From the NCBI RefSeq assembly GCF_003316765.1, contig NZ_NIJF01000107.1, forward strand, positions 1-64,000: a stretch of 64,000 bases of DNA. The letters run 5' to 3'. Of the stretch, positions 9,144 to 16,923 are shown piece by piece (the first letter of the stretch is position 1; each line of letters starts with the position of its first letter). Source of the DNA: Bacillus sp. P14.5 (GTDB lineage: Bacteria > Bacillota > Bacilli > Bacillales > Bacillaceae_B). The notes under the pieces are model-generated. The model was not told the DNA's origin and did not search any database. It saw only the letters and a program-made list of their open reading frames with translations. A program made the position numbers and the translations under genes.

Positions 9144-10897
9144 AGTTTTACCTCCTGGAGCGAGGACTCTTCAATTTGCTGACGATCGTATTGCTCCTTA
9201 TACCAGCCATCGTTAAACAGCAGTGTTTCATGGCTGCCCTCTTCTGTTACGACACCATTATCAAGGACGACGATCCAGTCTGCATGTTCTACAGCCGATA
9301 ATCTGTGTGTCGTAATGATTGTGGTTTTTCCGCTTCTCTCTTTACGGATGTTCTCGATAATTTTCGCCTCTGTTTTGGCATCTACTGCTGACAGAGAATC
9401 ATCCAGAATGAGAATTTCCGGATTTTTAATCAGCGCACGGGCAATTGATATACGCTGTTTCTGCCCGCCCGACAGTGCAACCCCTTTTTCTCCGACAAGA
9501 GTGGCCAGCCGGTCAGGCAGCATTTCGAGATCTTTTTTGAAGTCGGCCAGTTCAATCGCTTTTTCTAATTGAGCTTCGGAAGCACCTGGCTGCCCAAACA
9601 AGATGTTCTCTTTTACAGTTCTAGAAAATAAGACATGATCTTGCGGAACATAACCAATCCAATCACGGACATTCTGCAGCTCCTGCTCTTCAATCGGAAT
9701 ATCATTAATGGCAAGCCTTCCTTCTCCATGCGGGTACTCGCGAAGAAGCTGCTTGATGATGGTTGTTTTCCCGCTGCCGGTTTTTCCGACGATCCCGAGA
9801 GTCTGCCCCTTTCGAAGATTCAATGTAATCCCGCTTAGATTCTTTACCTTTGATGAAGGATATTGAAAATTCACTTCATCAAAGCTGATGGTTTCAGGTT
9901 TCCCTGCCGTTTTGGGATGGGCAGGACTCTTAACATCTTCCTCATAATTCAATGTCTCCTGGACGCGGTCCAGCGAGGCATTACCCCTTTGCATGACATT
10001 GATCAGTTCGCCGACTGCGAACATCGGCCAAATCAACATTCCGAGATATACATTAAATGAAACCAGCTGGCCAAGCGTAATGGTTTGATGAAATACCAGG
10101 TAGGCGCCATATCCCAGCCCGATTAAATAACTCAGGCCGACCAGTACCTTGATTGTCGGTTCAAAAAGTGAGTCAATCTTCGCAACTTCGATATTTTTGT
10201 TGTAAACATCCTCTGTCATTTCGGCGAACTTTCCTTCATCCGCCCTCTCCTGAACATAGGCCCTGATGACCCGAACCCCTGCTACTGATTCGAGTACTTT
10301 ATCATTCAAATCCCCGAACGCATCCTGCGCTTCTGTAAACCGCTTGTGAATCCTTGCTCCATAAACCTTCATGAGCCATGCCATAAGCGGCAGCGGCAAT
10401 ACAGCCGCTAGCGTCAGTTTCCAACTGACAAAAAAGGCCATTGTAAAAAGGATGGTCACCATAAATACACTGGAATCAATCAACGTAAGGATTCCAAACC
10501 CAGCCGTGATGGAAATCGCCTTCAGGTCATTCGTCGCTCTCGCCATTAAATCTCCCGTTCGATTCTTTTCAAAGAATGTCGGTGTCATTTTCAGTAAGTG
10601 CCCCATAAATCTTGAACGAAGCTTTCTCTCAACGAGAAACGCCCCTCCGAATAATTGATACATCCAAATATAAGTGAGACCGTAAGAGACGACCAGGATA
10701 ACTGCCATCCAGATTAAATAGCTGCTCAGATTATCCATTGTCATCTTGCCGATATGGATGTCATCTATCGCCATCCCCACTAGTTTAGGAGGCAGTACAT
10801 CCAGAATCCCGACGATGGTCAATAAGCCAATCGCGACGGTATACCGTTTCCAATTTTCTTTAAAAAACCAACTTAATTTCCCTAAAATACTGAACAT
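9140..10897 (-). CDS. bmrC: Heterodimeric multidrug ABC exporter, BmrC/YheI subunit
   Basis: This 585-residue half-transporter is the partner of BmrD; the length equals B. subtilis BmrC by memory. It has six membrane helices, then Walker A GKTGSGKTT, canonical signature LSGGQKQR and Walker B LILDDSLSAVD. The catalytic Glu is replaced by Asp, so this Walker B pairs with the LSSGQ signature of BmrD to form the non-hydrolysing site. An AGGAGG lies 11 nt before the ATG, close behind a short leader frame. Confidence 0.9.
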   Translation of the reverse strand: MFSILGKLSWFFKENWKRYTVAIGLLTIVGILDVLPPKLVGMAIDDIHIGKMTMDNLSSYLIWMAVILVVSYGLTYIWMYQLFGGAFLVERKLRSRFMGHLLKMTPTFFEKNRTGDLMARATNDLKAISITAGFGILTLIDSSVFMVTILFTMAFFVSWKLTLAAVLPLPLMAWLMKVYGARIHKRFTEAQDAFGDLNDKVLESVAGVRVIRAYVQERADEGKFAEMTEDVYNKNIEVAKIDSLFEPTIKVLVGLSYLIGLGYGAYLVFHQTITLGQLVSFNVYLGMLIWPMFAVGELINVMQRGNASLDRVQETLNYEEDVKSPAHPKTAGKPETISFDEVNFQYPSSKVKNLSGITLNLRKGQTLGIVGKTGSGKTTIIKQLLREYPHGEGRLAINDIPIEEQELQNVRDWIGYVPQDHVLFSRTVKENILFGQPGASEAQLEKAIELADFKKDLEMLPDRLATLVGEKGVALSGGQKQRISIARALIKNPEILILDDSLSAVDAKTEAKIIENIRKERSGKTTIITTHRLSAVEHADWIVVLDNGVVTEEGSHETLLFNDGWYKEQYDRQQIEESSLQEVKL

Positions 10898-10928
10898 CTT
10901 TGATCAGTCCTCCTTATCCTTCGCTTCA

Positions 10929-10985
10929 CTATCCGCCTTCTGTCTCCACAATCGGCATCATCATTTCGATTCTCACTTTTAACAT
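10929..10985 (-). CDS. 18-residue leader peptide upstream of bmrC
   Basis: A short frame encoding MLKVRIEMMMPIVETEGG has a strong GGGAGGAATGAACC leader before its ATG and ends 31 nt before the bmrC start. B. subtilis bmrCD is preceded by the small gene bmrB, whose translation controls the operon. This frame sits in the same place but is far shorter, and I see no terminator between it and bmrC, so the mechanism may be simple coupling. Confidence 0.55.
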   Translation of the reverse strand: MLKVRIEMMMPIVETEGG

Positions 10986-11066
10986 TGGTTCATTCCTCCC
11001 AGAAATTTTATATATGTGAACAGGAAATCCTGTTAACATCGAGTTAATGGATTTTCTTTTACGCTT

Positions 11067-11111
11067 TTTTCACAAGACTGTTTTCACAAGACTGTTTTCA
11101 CAAAGAATGTG
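11067..11111. repeat. Short 14-bp direct repeats
   Basis: TTTTCACAAGACTG is repeated almost three times. The unit resembles the outer end (AGGCTGTTTTCGCAAA) of the MITE-like element 100 bp further on. Confidence 0.7.
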
Positions 11112-11210
11112 GCCGTTTTAACAGAAATAACTTCCTCGGCAGTCTCAGCTCCGACAGGCAAATTTCCATAAGTAGAAAAAAAGCTGCCTTGCGATTATTT
11201 TCATTTCTTA

Positions 11211-11383
11211 AGGCTGTTTTCGCAAATATTGTTGCTTTCGGATATCCCCGGATACTAAGCGTTTTATCTCTTATCGGGGAAGAGTAGCTCTTTTCTTTTT
11301 GGTGTTCCCAGATTTCCCCCTCTTAATATGGTTACTTTTTAGGAACTAGTATCAAATAGCAACAATGTTTACGCAAAGAGCCT
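11211..11383 (+). mobile_element. MITE-like element, copy A
   Basis: A 173-bp noncoding element begins AGGCTGTTTTCGCAAA and ends TTTACGCAAAGAGCCT. The outer 26 bp are imperfect inverted repeats that read inward to GTTGCT. It matches the element at 32138-32312 along most of its length. Confidence 0.85.
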
Positions 11384-11393
11384 TTCTTAAACA

Positions 11394-11430
11394 ACAAAAA
11401 AAGACATACCGCGCCATGCAGTATGTCTTT
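11394..11430 (-). terminator. Second of two tandem terminators
   Basis: On the minus strand AAAGACATAC pairs perfectly with GTATGTCTTT, followed by TTTTTGTTGTTT. Confidence 0.85.
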
Positions 11431-11435
11431 GGACA

Positions 11436-11471
11436 TAAAAAGGCACCGATTACAGACGTAACCAGTGCCTT
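11436..11471 (-). terminator. First terminator after the 27-codon gene
   Basis: On the minus strand AAGGCACTGGTTAC pairs (with G-U and one weak pair) with GTAATCGGTGCCTT, followed by TTTATG. Confidence 0.85.
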
Positions 11472-11502
11472 GTATCAACTTTGGTTAAAAGAGAAAGGCA
11501 TT

Positions 11503-11586
11503 TTAAAAGGCTGGATGAGTCTCCAGACAGGTTACGTGGTTATATTGGTTAAATTGGAATTTAGTGCAATTCAAAATGATAATCAT
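11503..11586 (-). CDS. Small 27-residue protein, unknown function
   Basis: This frame has everything a gene needs: a SigA promoter (11656-11628), an AAAAGGAGGG ribosome binding site, an ATG at 11586 (or an in-frame GTG at 11589), and two terminators downstream. The product begins MIIILNC, continues through KFQFNQYNHVTCLETH and ends PAF. It has two Cys residues, no clear membrane helix and no family I recognise. It may act as a peptide, or the transcript may be the functional product. Confidence 0.55.
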   Translation of the reverse strand: MIIILNCTKFQFNQYNHVTCLETHPAF

Positions 11587-11627
11587 CACGAAACCCTCCT
11601 TTTTCAATAATTTTCTAACACTTGATA

Positions 11628-11656
11628 ACATTACCACGCGTATAAGCTAGTGTCAA
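11628..11656 (-). promoter_or_regulatory. SigA promoter of the 27-codon gene
   Basis: On the minus strand TTGACA (11656-11651) and TAATGT (11633-11628) are 17 bp apart. Confidence 0.7.
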
Positions 11657-11739
11657 TTCCATTTTCGGATTATTCATGTTATTCTTTCACTTTTCTATTG
11701 GTGCGGGCACATTACAAATCATATTCAGAAATTCTCCGG

Positions 11740-12054
11740 TTATGCCACTACAACGGCTGTTCCATATGCAATTATTTCAGATGCGTTCTGCATCACCGCA
11801 GATGTTTCAAAGCGGACCGTTACAATTGCATTGGCTCCTTTTTGTCCGGCTTCACTGACCATCCGATCGATCGCCTGCTGCCTTGCCTGCTCCATCAGCT
11901 CACTATATTCACTTATCTCCCCGCCCACGATCGTCTTCAATCCGGCGATAATATCCTTTCCGATATGCTTAGCCTGTACTGTACTTCCTTTAACAAATCC
12001 CTTCAGCTCTACGATCTCTTTCCCTGGTACCGTTTCTGTTGTCACAATGATCAT
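11740..12054 (-). CDS. YbjQ/UPF0145 family protein
   Basis: This 104-residue protein belongs to the small YbjQ family (DUF74), which forms homopentameric rings and has been called heavy-metal binding on weak evidence. Typical segments are the N-terminal MIIVTTETVPGKEI, the central VGGEISEYSEL and the C-terminal NAIVTVRFETS and YGTAVVV. The start codon overlaps the upstream stop by 4 nt, so the protein is made with the sigY-type operon. Its role there is unknown. Confidence 0.85.
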   Translation of the reverse strand: MIIVTTETVPGKEIVELKGFVKGSTVQAKHIGKDIIAGLKTIVGGEISEYSELMEQARQQAIDRMVSEAGQKGANAIVTVRFETSAVMQNASEIIAYGTAVVVA

Positions 12055-12266
12055 TTTGGCTCCTCCTTTATATTCTTCTTTTTACTTATGACTTTTCTTG
12101 CGAAGATGAAATAGAATATTAAGGGAACTGGACATTGAATCAACCCCCATAATCCCCAAAACCAATACTTATGCCCTCTTTTCCTTGCATCTGTAAACAA
12201 GAACAGACTTTGCAGCAGGAGAAGCGGTGCGACAAGGAGAAGTGTCAGAAGTTCTTCTTGTGTCAT
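12051..12266 (-). CDS. yxlD: YxlD-like membrane protein of the sigY operon
   Basis: A 71-residue protein with two hydrophobic helices separated by a KRGHKYWFWGLWGL segment and ending in a Lys-rich tail. Position and architecture fit YxlD, which with YxlC keeps SigY inactive in B. subtilis. It overlaps both neighbours by 4 nt (ATGA junctions). The name rests on order and architecture more than on recalled sequence identity. Confidence 0.65.
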   Translation of the reverse strand: MTQEELLTLLLVAPLLLLQSLFLFTDARKRGHKYWFWGLWGLIQCPVPLIFYFIFARKVISKKKNIKEEPK

Positions 12267-12595
12267 ATTCTCTTCACCTGCTTGTAGTAAGCTGCACCGC
12301 CATAGCCAGCAGCTGCAAGAAAGGCGATTCCCTGAATAACAGCAAAGAGGAGCAGGCTTTCAAATAGGGCAAACAGAATTACACTTATAATCAGGACAGC
12401 CAATACAAGAAAAACAGTCAATTCTTTTCGATACTTACGCTTCAGGGCTTCCTGATGGTTTAAGGTGAATTGCTCGAACCACTGGCCGGAAGGAGTATTT
12501 TCTTCTATGTCTTTGTCTATTTCGTGAAAGCTTTCTTCAAAAAGGGCATGAAGGTCTTCCCAATCATTTGGCTGTTTCGTTTTTTCTTGTTTCAT
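12263..12595 (-). CDS. yxlC: YxlC-like anti-sigma factor
   Basis: A 110-residue protein with a soluble acidic N-terminal half (about 1-60) and two membrane helices (about 63-100). This is the layout expected of a membrane anti-sigma factor that holds its ECF sigma factor through the cytoplasmic part. It overlaps the end of the sigma gene by 32 nt and has its own GGAGTTAAAAATGG leader. Confidence 0.65.
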   Translation of the reverse strand: MKQEKTKQPNDWEDLHALFEESFHEIDKDIEENTPSGQWFEQFTLNHQEALKRKYRKELTVFLVLAVLIISVILFALFESLLLFAVIQGIAFLAAAGYGGAAYYKQVKRI

Positions 12596-13112
12596 CCATT
12601 TTTAACTCCTTTCGCAGACTTCTTATCCCATTATGAATCCGGGACTTTACCGTTCCTTCCGGCAGTGACACCATTGCTGAAATTTCTTCATAGGAAAATC
12701 CATAGTAATGCCTCAGCACAATCGGAAGCCTGAGGTCCTCTGAAAGCTTTGATAAGGCCTCCAATAAATCATTCCACTCTTCATTCCTCGATTGAATCTC
12801 CCACTTCATTTTTCGAAGATTGATTTCTTCCTGCTGCCAGTCTCTTTCTTTTTTCCATTTTCTTTGTAAATCGATGAACCGATTCGTGGCAATGGTTATC
12901 AGCCAGGAAGAAAATTTCGATTTATTGTTATAAAGATGAATTTTTTCCACACATTTTGCCATGGTATCCTGAGCAAGTTCCTCGGCAAGATCGCGATTCA
13001 TTGTAACCTTCACTAAATATTTTACAAGGAAAGGATAATTGTCTTTGAAAAGGACTGCAAAAGCTTGATGATCTCCTTTTTTTGCTTTTCTTATCAACTC
13101 TTTCTCTTCCAT
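12564..13112 (-). CDS. sigY: ECF RNA polymerase sigma factor, SigY-type
   Basis: This 182-residue sigma-70 factor has only the two ECF domains. Region 2 contains AEELAQDTMAKC and FSSWLITIATNRFID. Region 4 ends with the helix-turn-helix YEEISAMVSLPEGTVKSRIH. It heads an operon with two small membrane proteins arranged like yxlC and yxlD. A candidate autoregulatory promoter lies 50-75 bp upstream. The ATG follows GAGGAATTTTAAGG. Confidence 0.8.
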   Translation of the reverse strand: MEEKELIRKAKKGDHQAFAVLFKDNYPFLVKYLVKVTMNRDLAEELAQDTMAKCVEKIHLYNNKSKFSSWLITIATNRFIDLQRKWKKERDWQQEEINLRKMKWEIQSRNEEWNDLLEALSKLSEDLRLPIVLRHYYGFSYEEISAMVSLPEGTVKSRIHNGIRSLRKELKMDETRKNETAK

Positions 13113-13161
13113 CCTTAAAATTCCTCACTTTTTGGTCAGCTTTGGGCTGATTCATCTATAA

Positions 13162-13186
13162 GACGAATTACTTTGGATTCCGTTCA
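13162..13186 (-). promoter_or_regulatory. Candidate SigY autoregulatory promoter
   Basis: On the minus strand TGAACG (13186-13181) and CGTC (13165-13162) are separated by 15 bp. This matches the TGAACG/CGTC pattern I recall for the SigY promoter of B. subtilis. Confidence 0.65.
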
Positions 13187-13189
13187 TTT

Positions 13190-13505
13190 TTTTATGGATT
13201 TTTTTAGACGTGGTGTTTTTATTAATATTGAGGGGATGTTCTCTTGCTTCTTTATTTTAGGTATTCTCAAAGATACACCTGACTCACTTTCTTCTCTACT
13301 ATTTTTCTTTAACCCTCTCCTCAGAGAAACTTATACAAGTTTTTACTGTTTTCCATAATACCAGGTCCTCCAAGTTCACTTTCTATTTTACCGTGACTTG
13401 CTGAAAAGTATGTCACTATGTCACCAAACGCTGCTGCTATGAGGCATTTCGTCCGCAATACAAATTCAGAATTCGTTTCTATACCAAAGTTATTTATGTA
13501 AAGCA
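13190..13505. other. Intergenic region without recognisable gene
   Basis: AT-rich sequence between the sigma operon and the convergently oriented MFS terminator. Open frames here lack ribosome binding sites. Confidence 0.6.
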
Positions 13506-13509
13506 GCAC

Positions 13510-13538
13510 AAAAGGACTCCTCTGAGAGAAGTCCTTTT
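13510..13538 (-). terminator. Terminator of the MFS gene
   Basis: AAAAGGACT and AGTCCTTTT flank an AGAG-rich loop just after the MFS stop; it can act on both strands. Confidence 0.8.
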
Positions 13539-13550
13539 CCATACTAGATA

Positions 13551-14819
13551 TCATGAGACTGCCGCAGGCTCAATTTCATCAGATTCCTTCATGAATTTTG
13601 GAAGGATGATTGTGTAAAATACTCCAACCAGCATCAATGATCCGCCCACTATCCAATACAGCATTTCGATGCTTAGTATGGCAGGGAAACTGAAAGCAAT
13701 GAAGCCCAGTGTTATGGTTTGGGACAGCATCATAATCGGGCTGATCCATCCTTGTACACGGCCCATCATCTTCGGTTCGATTATGCTGGGCATCCAGCCG
13801 CCGATCGCGATATTCACGAGCGGAAGCCCCAGGGCAGCCAAGAAAATGACGGATAAGAACACCCAAGTGGAAGTGGCAAAAGAAGAAAGAATGATGAAAC
13901 TTCCCGAGATTGTAAGACCAGCGACAATTAAATGGTGAAACTTGAACTTTTGAGTCATCATGGAGGCAATAACACTTCCTATGAGAATTCCTGCACCAAA
14001 AGCAATTCCAAGGAGGATGGAATATTCTTCGTAGGTTTCCGGCGCAAGTTTATACTTCAAGATAAAGATCGGCATGACAGAGAATCCCCCATTTACAACA
14101 CCGAAAACAAAGAAACCGCCGATGAGACTCATTAAAAGCTTGTGATTAAAAATATAAACCATTCCCAGCTTAAAGTCCTTCATGATGAAAGACCAGCTGA
14201 GGTCCTTAATCTTATGGGGACCATTTGGTAACCTTGCTTCGACTGGCACTTGGCATTTTTTTATTAAGATGGCGCTTATGAGGAAACTGATGGCATCCAC
14301 TACTACAGCTCCATAAATTCCAGCGAGCCAGTAAATCAAGATGGCGATGCCATTTCCGAGAAGCATGAACAGGCTCATGACCATCTGATTGAGCCCGGCT
14401 GCGGTTGAATAATCATCCTTCGAGAGGATTCCCTGCAAGATCCCCTGTTCAGCAGGGAAAAAGAATTTCTGTACCGCGCTTCTTAAGAACAGAATAAAGA
14501 AGATAAAAGGCATCCAGCCAATGAAGATTGCTCCTAAAAGGACCAAAGACAAGAACACGCTGACGGTATCGCAGTAATAGGCGATCTTCTTCCTGTCCAT
14601 CCTGTCAGCCAGAACTCCAACCAGGAAAAACACGGCTAAGGTCGGGATGGAATACATCATTTCTGTTATAGAAGCATAAACCGGCTGATCTGAAAAACGG
14701 TCCAGAAGATAAAACATAAAAGCTGTTAGTCCAATTATGCTTCCCATGTGGGAAGTGAAATTGGCGAAAAACAATTTGGTGAATATAGGATTCTGAAATA
14801 TTTCCTTGAATTTTTTCAT
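13551..14819 (-). CDS. MFS transporter
   Basis: This protein of about 422 residues has twelve predicted hydrophobic segments and the MFS loop motif GVLADRMDRKK between helices 2 and 3. It resembles EntS/MefA-type exporters of drugs or siderophores; the substrate cannot be assigned. I place the start at the ATG at 14819, which has GGGAG 9 nt upstream. An earlier in-frame ATG at 14855 has none. Confidence 0.8.
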   Translation of the reverse strand: MKKFKEIFQNPIFTKLFFANFTSHMGSIIGLTAFMFYLLDRFSDQPVYASITEMMYSIPTLAVFFLVGVLADRMDRKKIAYYCDTVSVFLSLVLLGAIFIGWMPFIFFILFLRSAVQKFFFPAEQGILQGILSKDDYSTAAGLNQMVMSLFMLLGNGIAILIYWLAGIYGAVVVDAISFLISAILIKKCQVPVEARLPNGPHKIKDLSWSFIMKDFKLGMVYIFNHKLLMSLIGGFFVFGVVNGGFSVMPIFILKYKLAPETYEEYSILLGIAFGAGILIGSVIASMMTQKFKFHHLIVAGLTISGSFIILSSFATSTWVFLSVIFLAALGLPLVNIAIGGWMPSIIEPKMMGRVQGWISPIMMLSQTITLGFIAFSFPAILSIEMLYWIVGGSLMLVGVFYTIILPKFMKESDEIEPAAVS

Positions 14820-15007
14820 TCTTGAATTCTCCCATCCAACTATTTGACTTACCATAATTGTAAGAAAACGGAGGGATATTGTTCAGAGACTTGTGATGGT
14901 TTCTTTCTCCGTCTGGAGGCTGAGTGGATTTACGCCTCCGATTTTACTATTCTGCCATCGTGGTAATCTGAAAGCTTGGTCTAACACTATGGCAAGGCCT
15001 CCGGCTG

Positions 15008-15829
15008 CTATAAGTTTTCAGCCAGCATTTCTTCGATTCTTCTGTTTTTCACAGAAACAGGGATGACTGCACGCTTCATTTCAAGAAGGGATATCATTTG
15101 TTTCTCCAGCCTGACCCTCTCTTCAAGAAGCAGCAGCACTCCCTCCATTCCCCCCGGCAGCGAATGGGCCTTTCCGTATTCCTGCTCTGTATAATATTGA
15201 GTGATATGGGTGAACCATTCCGGGGACCTCTTCTTTTTTACATCTTCTATCACTTCCTGTACAGAAAGCGGCTCCAGATAAATCAATATGGGGTTCAAAC
15301 TAAGAATGATCTTCTCAATCTCTGTTATGAAATCCTTGATGGAATGATAGGATTCGTTATATTTCACCATCAGCATAGTTAAAGGATTTTGCAAAAAGCA
15401 GCAATCCGCCACTACTGTGCATCTTTCTGAAAGTACTTTCTCTGCAAATGCCTTCCATTTCTCCAAAATTAATTCTTTGTAGACCTCTGGCGGCATTTCA
15501 TAGACATCATATTTAGAAAGTTCCTCTGCAGCCTCCCTAGACAGCTGCCCTGTTTGCGACAATTTATAATAAGGGATCAGTACGCCTTCGTAAATTCCTG
15601 TATGTTGTTGAAAAGCATGCTTCTCTTTCAGTTCAGGAAATTTTATTAAAAGCACTCCCAGCTGCTCAGAAGAGACAAAGGCCGTCCCTTCGTAATCAGC
15701 CGGATGATCAAGGTCTCCCTCCAAATATACTCTTGCTTGGCTGCCTCCTTCCTTTAGCTTCTTTCCTATGTATCCGCAAGCGGTGGTCTTCCCCGCTCCC
15801 GGAATTCCTTCTACCAGAATCAGTTTCAT
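15008..15829 (-). CDS. P-loop NTPase, kinase-like
   Basis: A 273-residue protein opens with a Walker A GIPGAGKTT (8-16), as in small nucleotide or metabolite kinases. An acidic pair in the central VVADCCFLQNP region could serve as Walker B. I recognise no precise family. The rest is helical with a long C-terminal stretch rich in Leu, Glu and Arg. The ATG has GGAGGGGG upstream. The gene is alone. Confidence 0.7.
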   Translation of the reverse strand: MKLILVEGIPGAGKTTACGYIGKKLKEGGSQARVYLEGDLDHPADYEGTAFVSSEQLGVLLIKFPELKEKHAFQQHTGIYEGVLIPYYKLSQTGQLSREAAEELSKYDVYEMPPEVYKELILEKWKAFAEKVLSERCTVVADCCFLQNPLTMLMVKYNESYHSIKDFITEIEKIILSLNPILIYLEPLSVQEVIEDVKKKRSPEWFTHITQYYTEQEYGKAHSLPGGMEGVLLLLEERVRLEKQMISLLEMKRAVIPVSVKNRRIEEMLAENL

Positions 15830-15904
15830 GCTCTACCCCCTCCATACAACCTTAACTATATTCTTTCATCTAACGAACAATCCCTTCTTTCTCATAATTT
15901 GACG

Positions 15905-15960
15905 CTTTAAAGCAGTGAAAGGGACAGTTCCTTATGGCGCGGTGAAGCACTAAAGGACTG
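15905..15960. repeat. Dispersed palindrome, degenerate copy
   Basis: Contains the words AAAGGGACAGTTCC, GGCGCGGTGAAGC and CACTAAAGGACTG in the arrangement of the family seen perfectly at 59975-60013, but the arms have drifted. Confidence 0.55.
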
Positions 15961-15982
15961 CTGGTTTACAGGGATTTACAAT

Positions 15983-16008
15983 GTTTAAGGAAAATCTGTG
16001 GGGGGTAC
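15983..16008 (+). promoter_or_regulatory. Candidate SigB-type promoter
   Basis: GTTTAA (15983-15988) and GGGTAC (16003-16008) are 14 bp apart, close to the general stress consensus GTTTAA/GGGTAT. It lies 70 bp upstream of the 22-residue membrane peptide. Confidence 0.6.
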
Positions 16009-16077
16009 TACTAAATTAAATGCAAATATAAAAATTACTTTATTATCTTATTTAACTAAAGTCGAGGTGAGTTTTTC

Positions 16078-16146
16078 ATGATCCGTACAATTCTTATGAT
16101 CATCGGAGCTATTGTAGTAATCGGTGCGATTCTTGCATTAATCTAA
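16078..16146 (+). CDS. 22-residue single-pass membrane peptide
   Basis: The frame encodes MIRTILMIIGAIVVIGA followed by ILALI. It is almost entirely one membrane helix with a glycine-spaced face (GAIVVIGAI), preceded by GAGGTGAG at a good distance. A SigB-like promoter precedes it and a strong terminator follows, so it is probably a monocistronic stress gene. The function is unknown; such peptides often adjust membrane proteins. Confidence 0.65.
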   Translation: MIRTILMIIGAIVVIGAILALI

Positions 16147-16158
16147 ATTTTTTCTCAG

Positions 16159-16201
16159 GGAATGATGGAGCAGCTATGAATGTAGGCCATCATTCCTTTT
16201 T
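16159..16201 (+). terminator. Terminator of the membrane peptide gene
   Basis: GGAATGATGG pairs perfectly with CCATCATTCC, followed by TTTTT. Confidence 0.9.
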
Positions 16202-16286
16202 GGATTCTATGGTGGTGCAAGGTTTTTTAGTCAAGGTATGCTTGGCCGCAAATAAATACTATACTTTCCAATAGAGGTGAAAGCGG

Positions 16287-16796
16287 ATGTTTAAAAATAT
16301 TTTGCTTGCATACGACAATACAGACGGCAGTAAGAAGGCACTTGAAAAATCAGTGGAATTGCTCGCCCATAATAAAGAGGCAAATCTCACAGTGGTTCAT
16401 GTCACGGACAAAAGAGATTATACAGAGGAACAGGGGACGGAACATTTTACCCAGTCACTGGATGTCACACACACAGGCCTGGGTTCTCTTGATGCACAGA
16501 ACCTGCCGCATAGTTATGATAATAAGTTTGAAGACCGCCACCCTATCAAAAAGACGAAAAACGCGGATGTGTTTCAATCTGTAAGGGAAAATCTCGAATC
16601 AAGAGGCATTCATGCTAATTATGAATTACTGACAGGTTCTGAGGCTGAAAGTATTTGCAGCTATGCAAATGACCATGAGGTGGATATCATTGTTGTAGGC
16701 AGCAGCAGCAAAACCGGCATAAAAAAATGGTTCCTTGGAAGCGTCAGTGAAAAAGTTTCACATAATTGCGCCAGCAGTATCTTAATCGTAAAATAA
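16287..16796 (+). CDS. Universal stress protein, UspA family
   Basis: A 169-residue single Usp domain. The N-terminal strand ILLAYDNTDGSKKALEKS and the C-terminal ATP-binding pattern G-x2-G-x9-G-S/T (VVGSSSKTGIKKWFLGSVS, ending SSILIVK) are both present. A central insertion of about 50 polar residues (roughly 55-95) is longer than usual. The ATG follows AGAGGTGAAAGCGG. The neighbouring stress-type membrane peptide suggests a shared stress context. Confidence 0.9.
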   Translation: MFKNILLAYDNTDGSKKALEKSVELLAHNKEANLTVVHVTDKRDYTEEQGTEHFTQSLDVTHTGLGSLDAQNLPHSYDNKFEDRHPIKKTKNADVFQSVRENLESRGIHANYELLTGSEAESICSYANDHEVDIIVVGSSSKTGIKKWFLGSVSEKVSHNCASSILIVK

Positions 16797-16810
16797 CTAA
16801 ATTCAATAAG

Positions 16811-16923
16811 AAAAGGCTGTCTCATCTGGGGATAACTGCAAAAACGCTTACCGTAATGAAGGGTCGAACATTTCTTCATTACGGGGCAGTTATGGTACTA
16901 CCCTTCTTTAGAGACAGCCTTTT
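16811..16923. terminator. Nested long hairpin between convergent genes
   Basis: Three stems are nested: AAAAGGCTGTCTC with GAGACAGCCTTTT (16811-16823, 16911-16923), ATAACTGC with GCAGTTAT, and CCGTAATGAAG with CTTCATTACGG. The outer stem ends in A and T tracts on both sides, so it could terminate both convergent transcripts. Confidence 0.75.

Noticed and set aside
11365..11610. 81-codon plus-strand frame
   Set aside because: It is antisense to a small gene with promoter and ribosome binding site and runs through two terminators and a MITE end.
13321..13554. 77-codon frame on the minus strand after the MFS gene
   Set aside because: It begins on the MFS stop and reads straight through that gene's terminator; there is no ribosome binding site.
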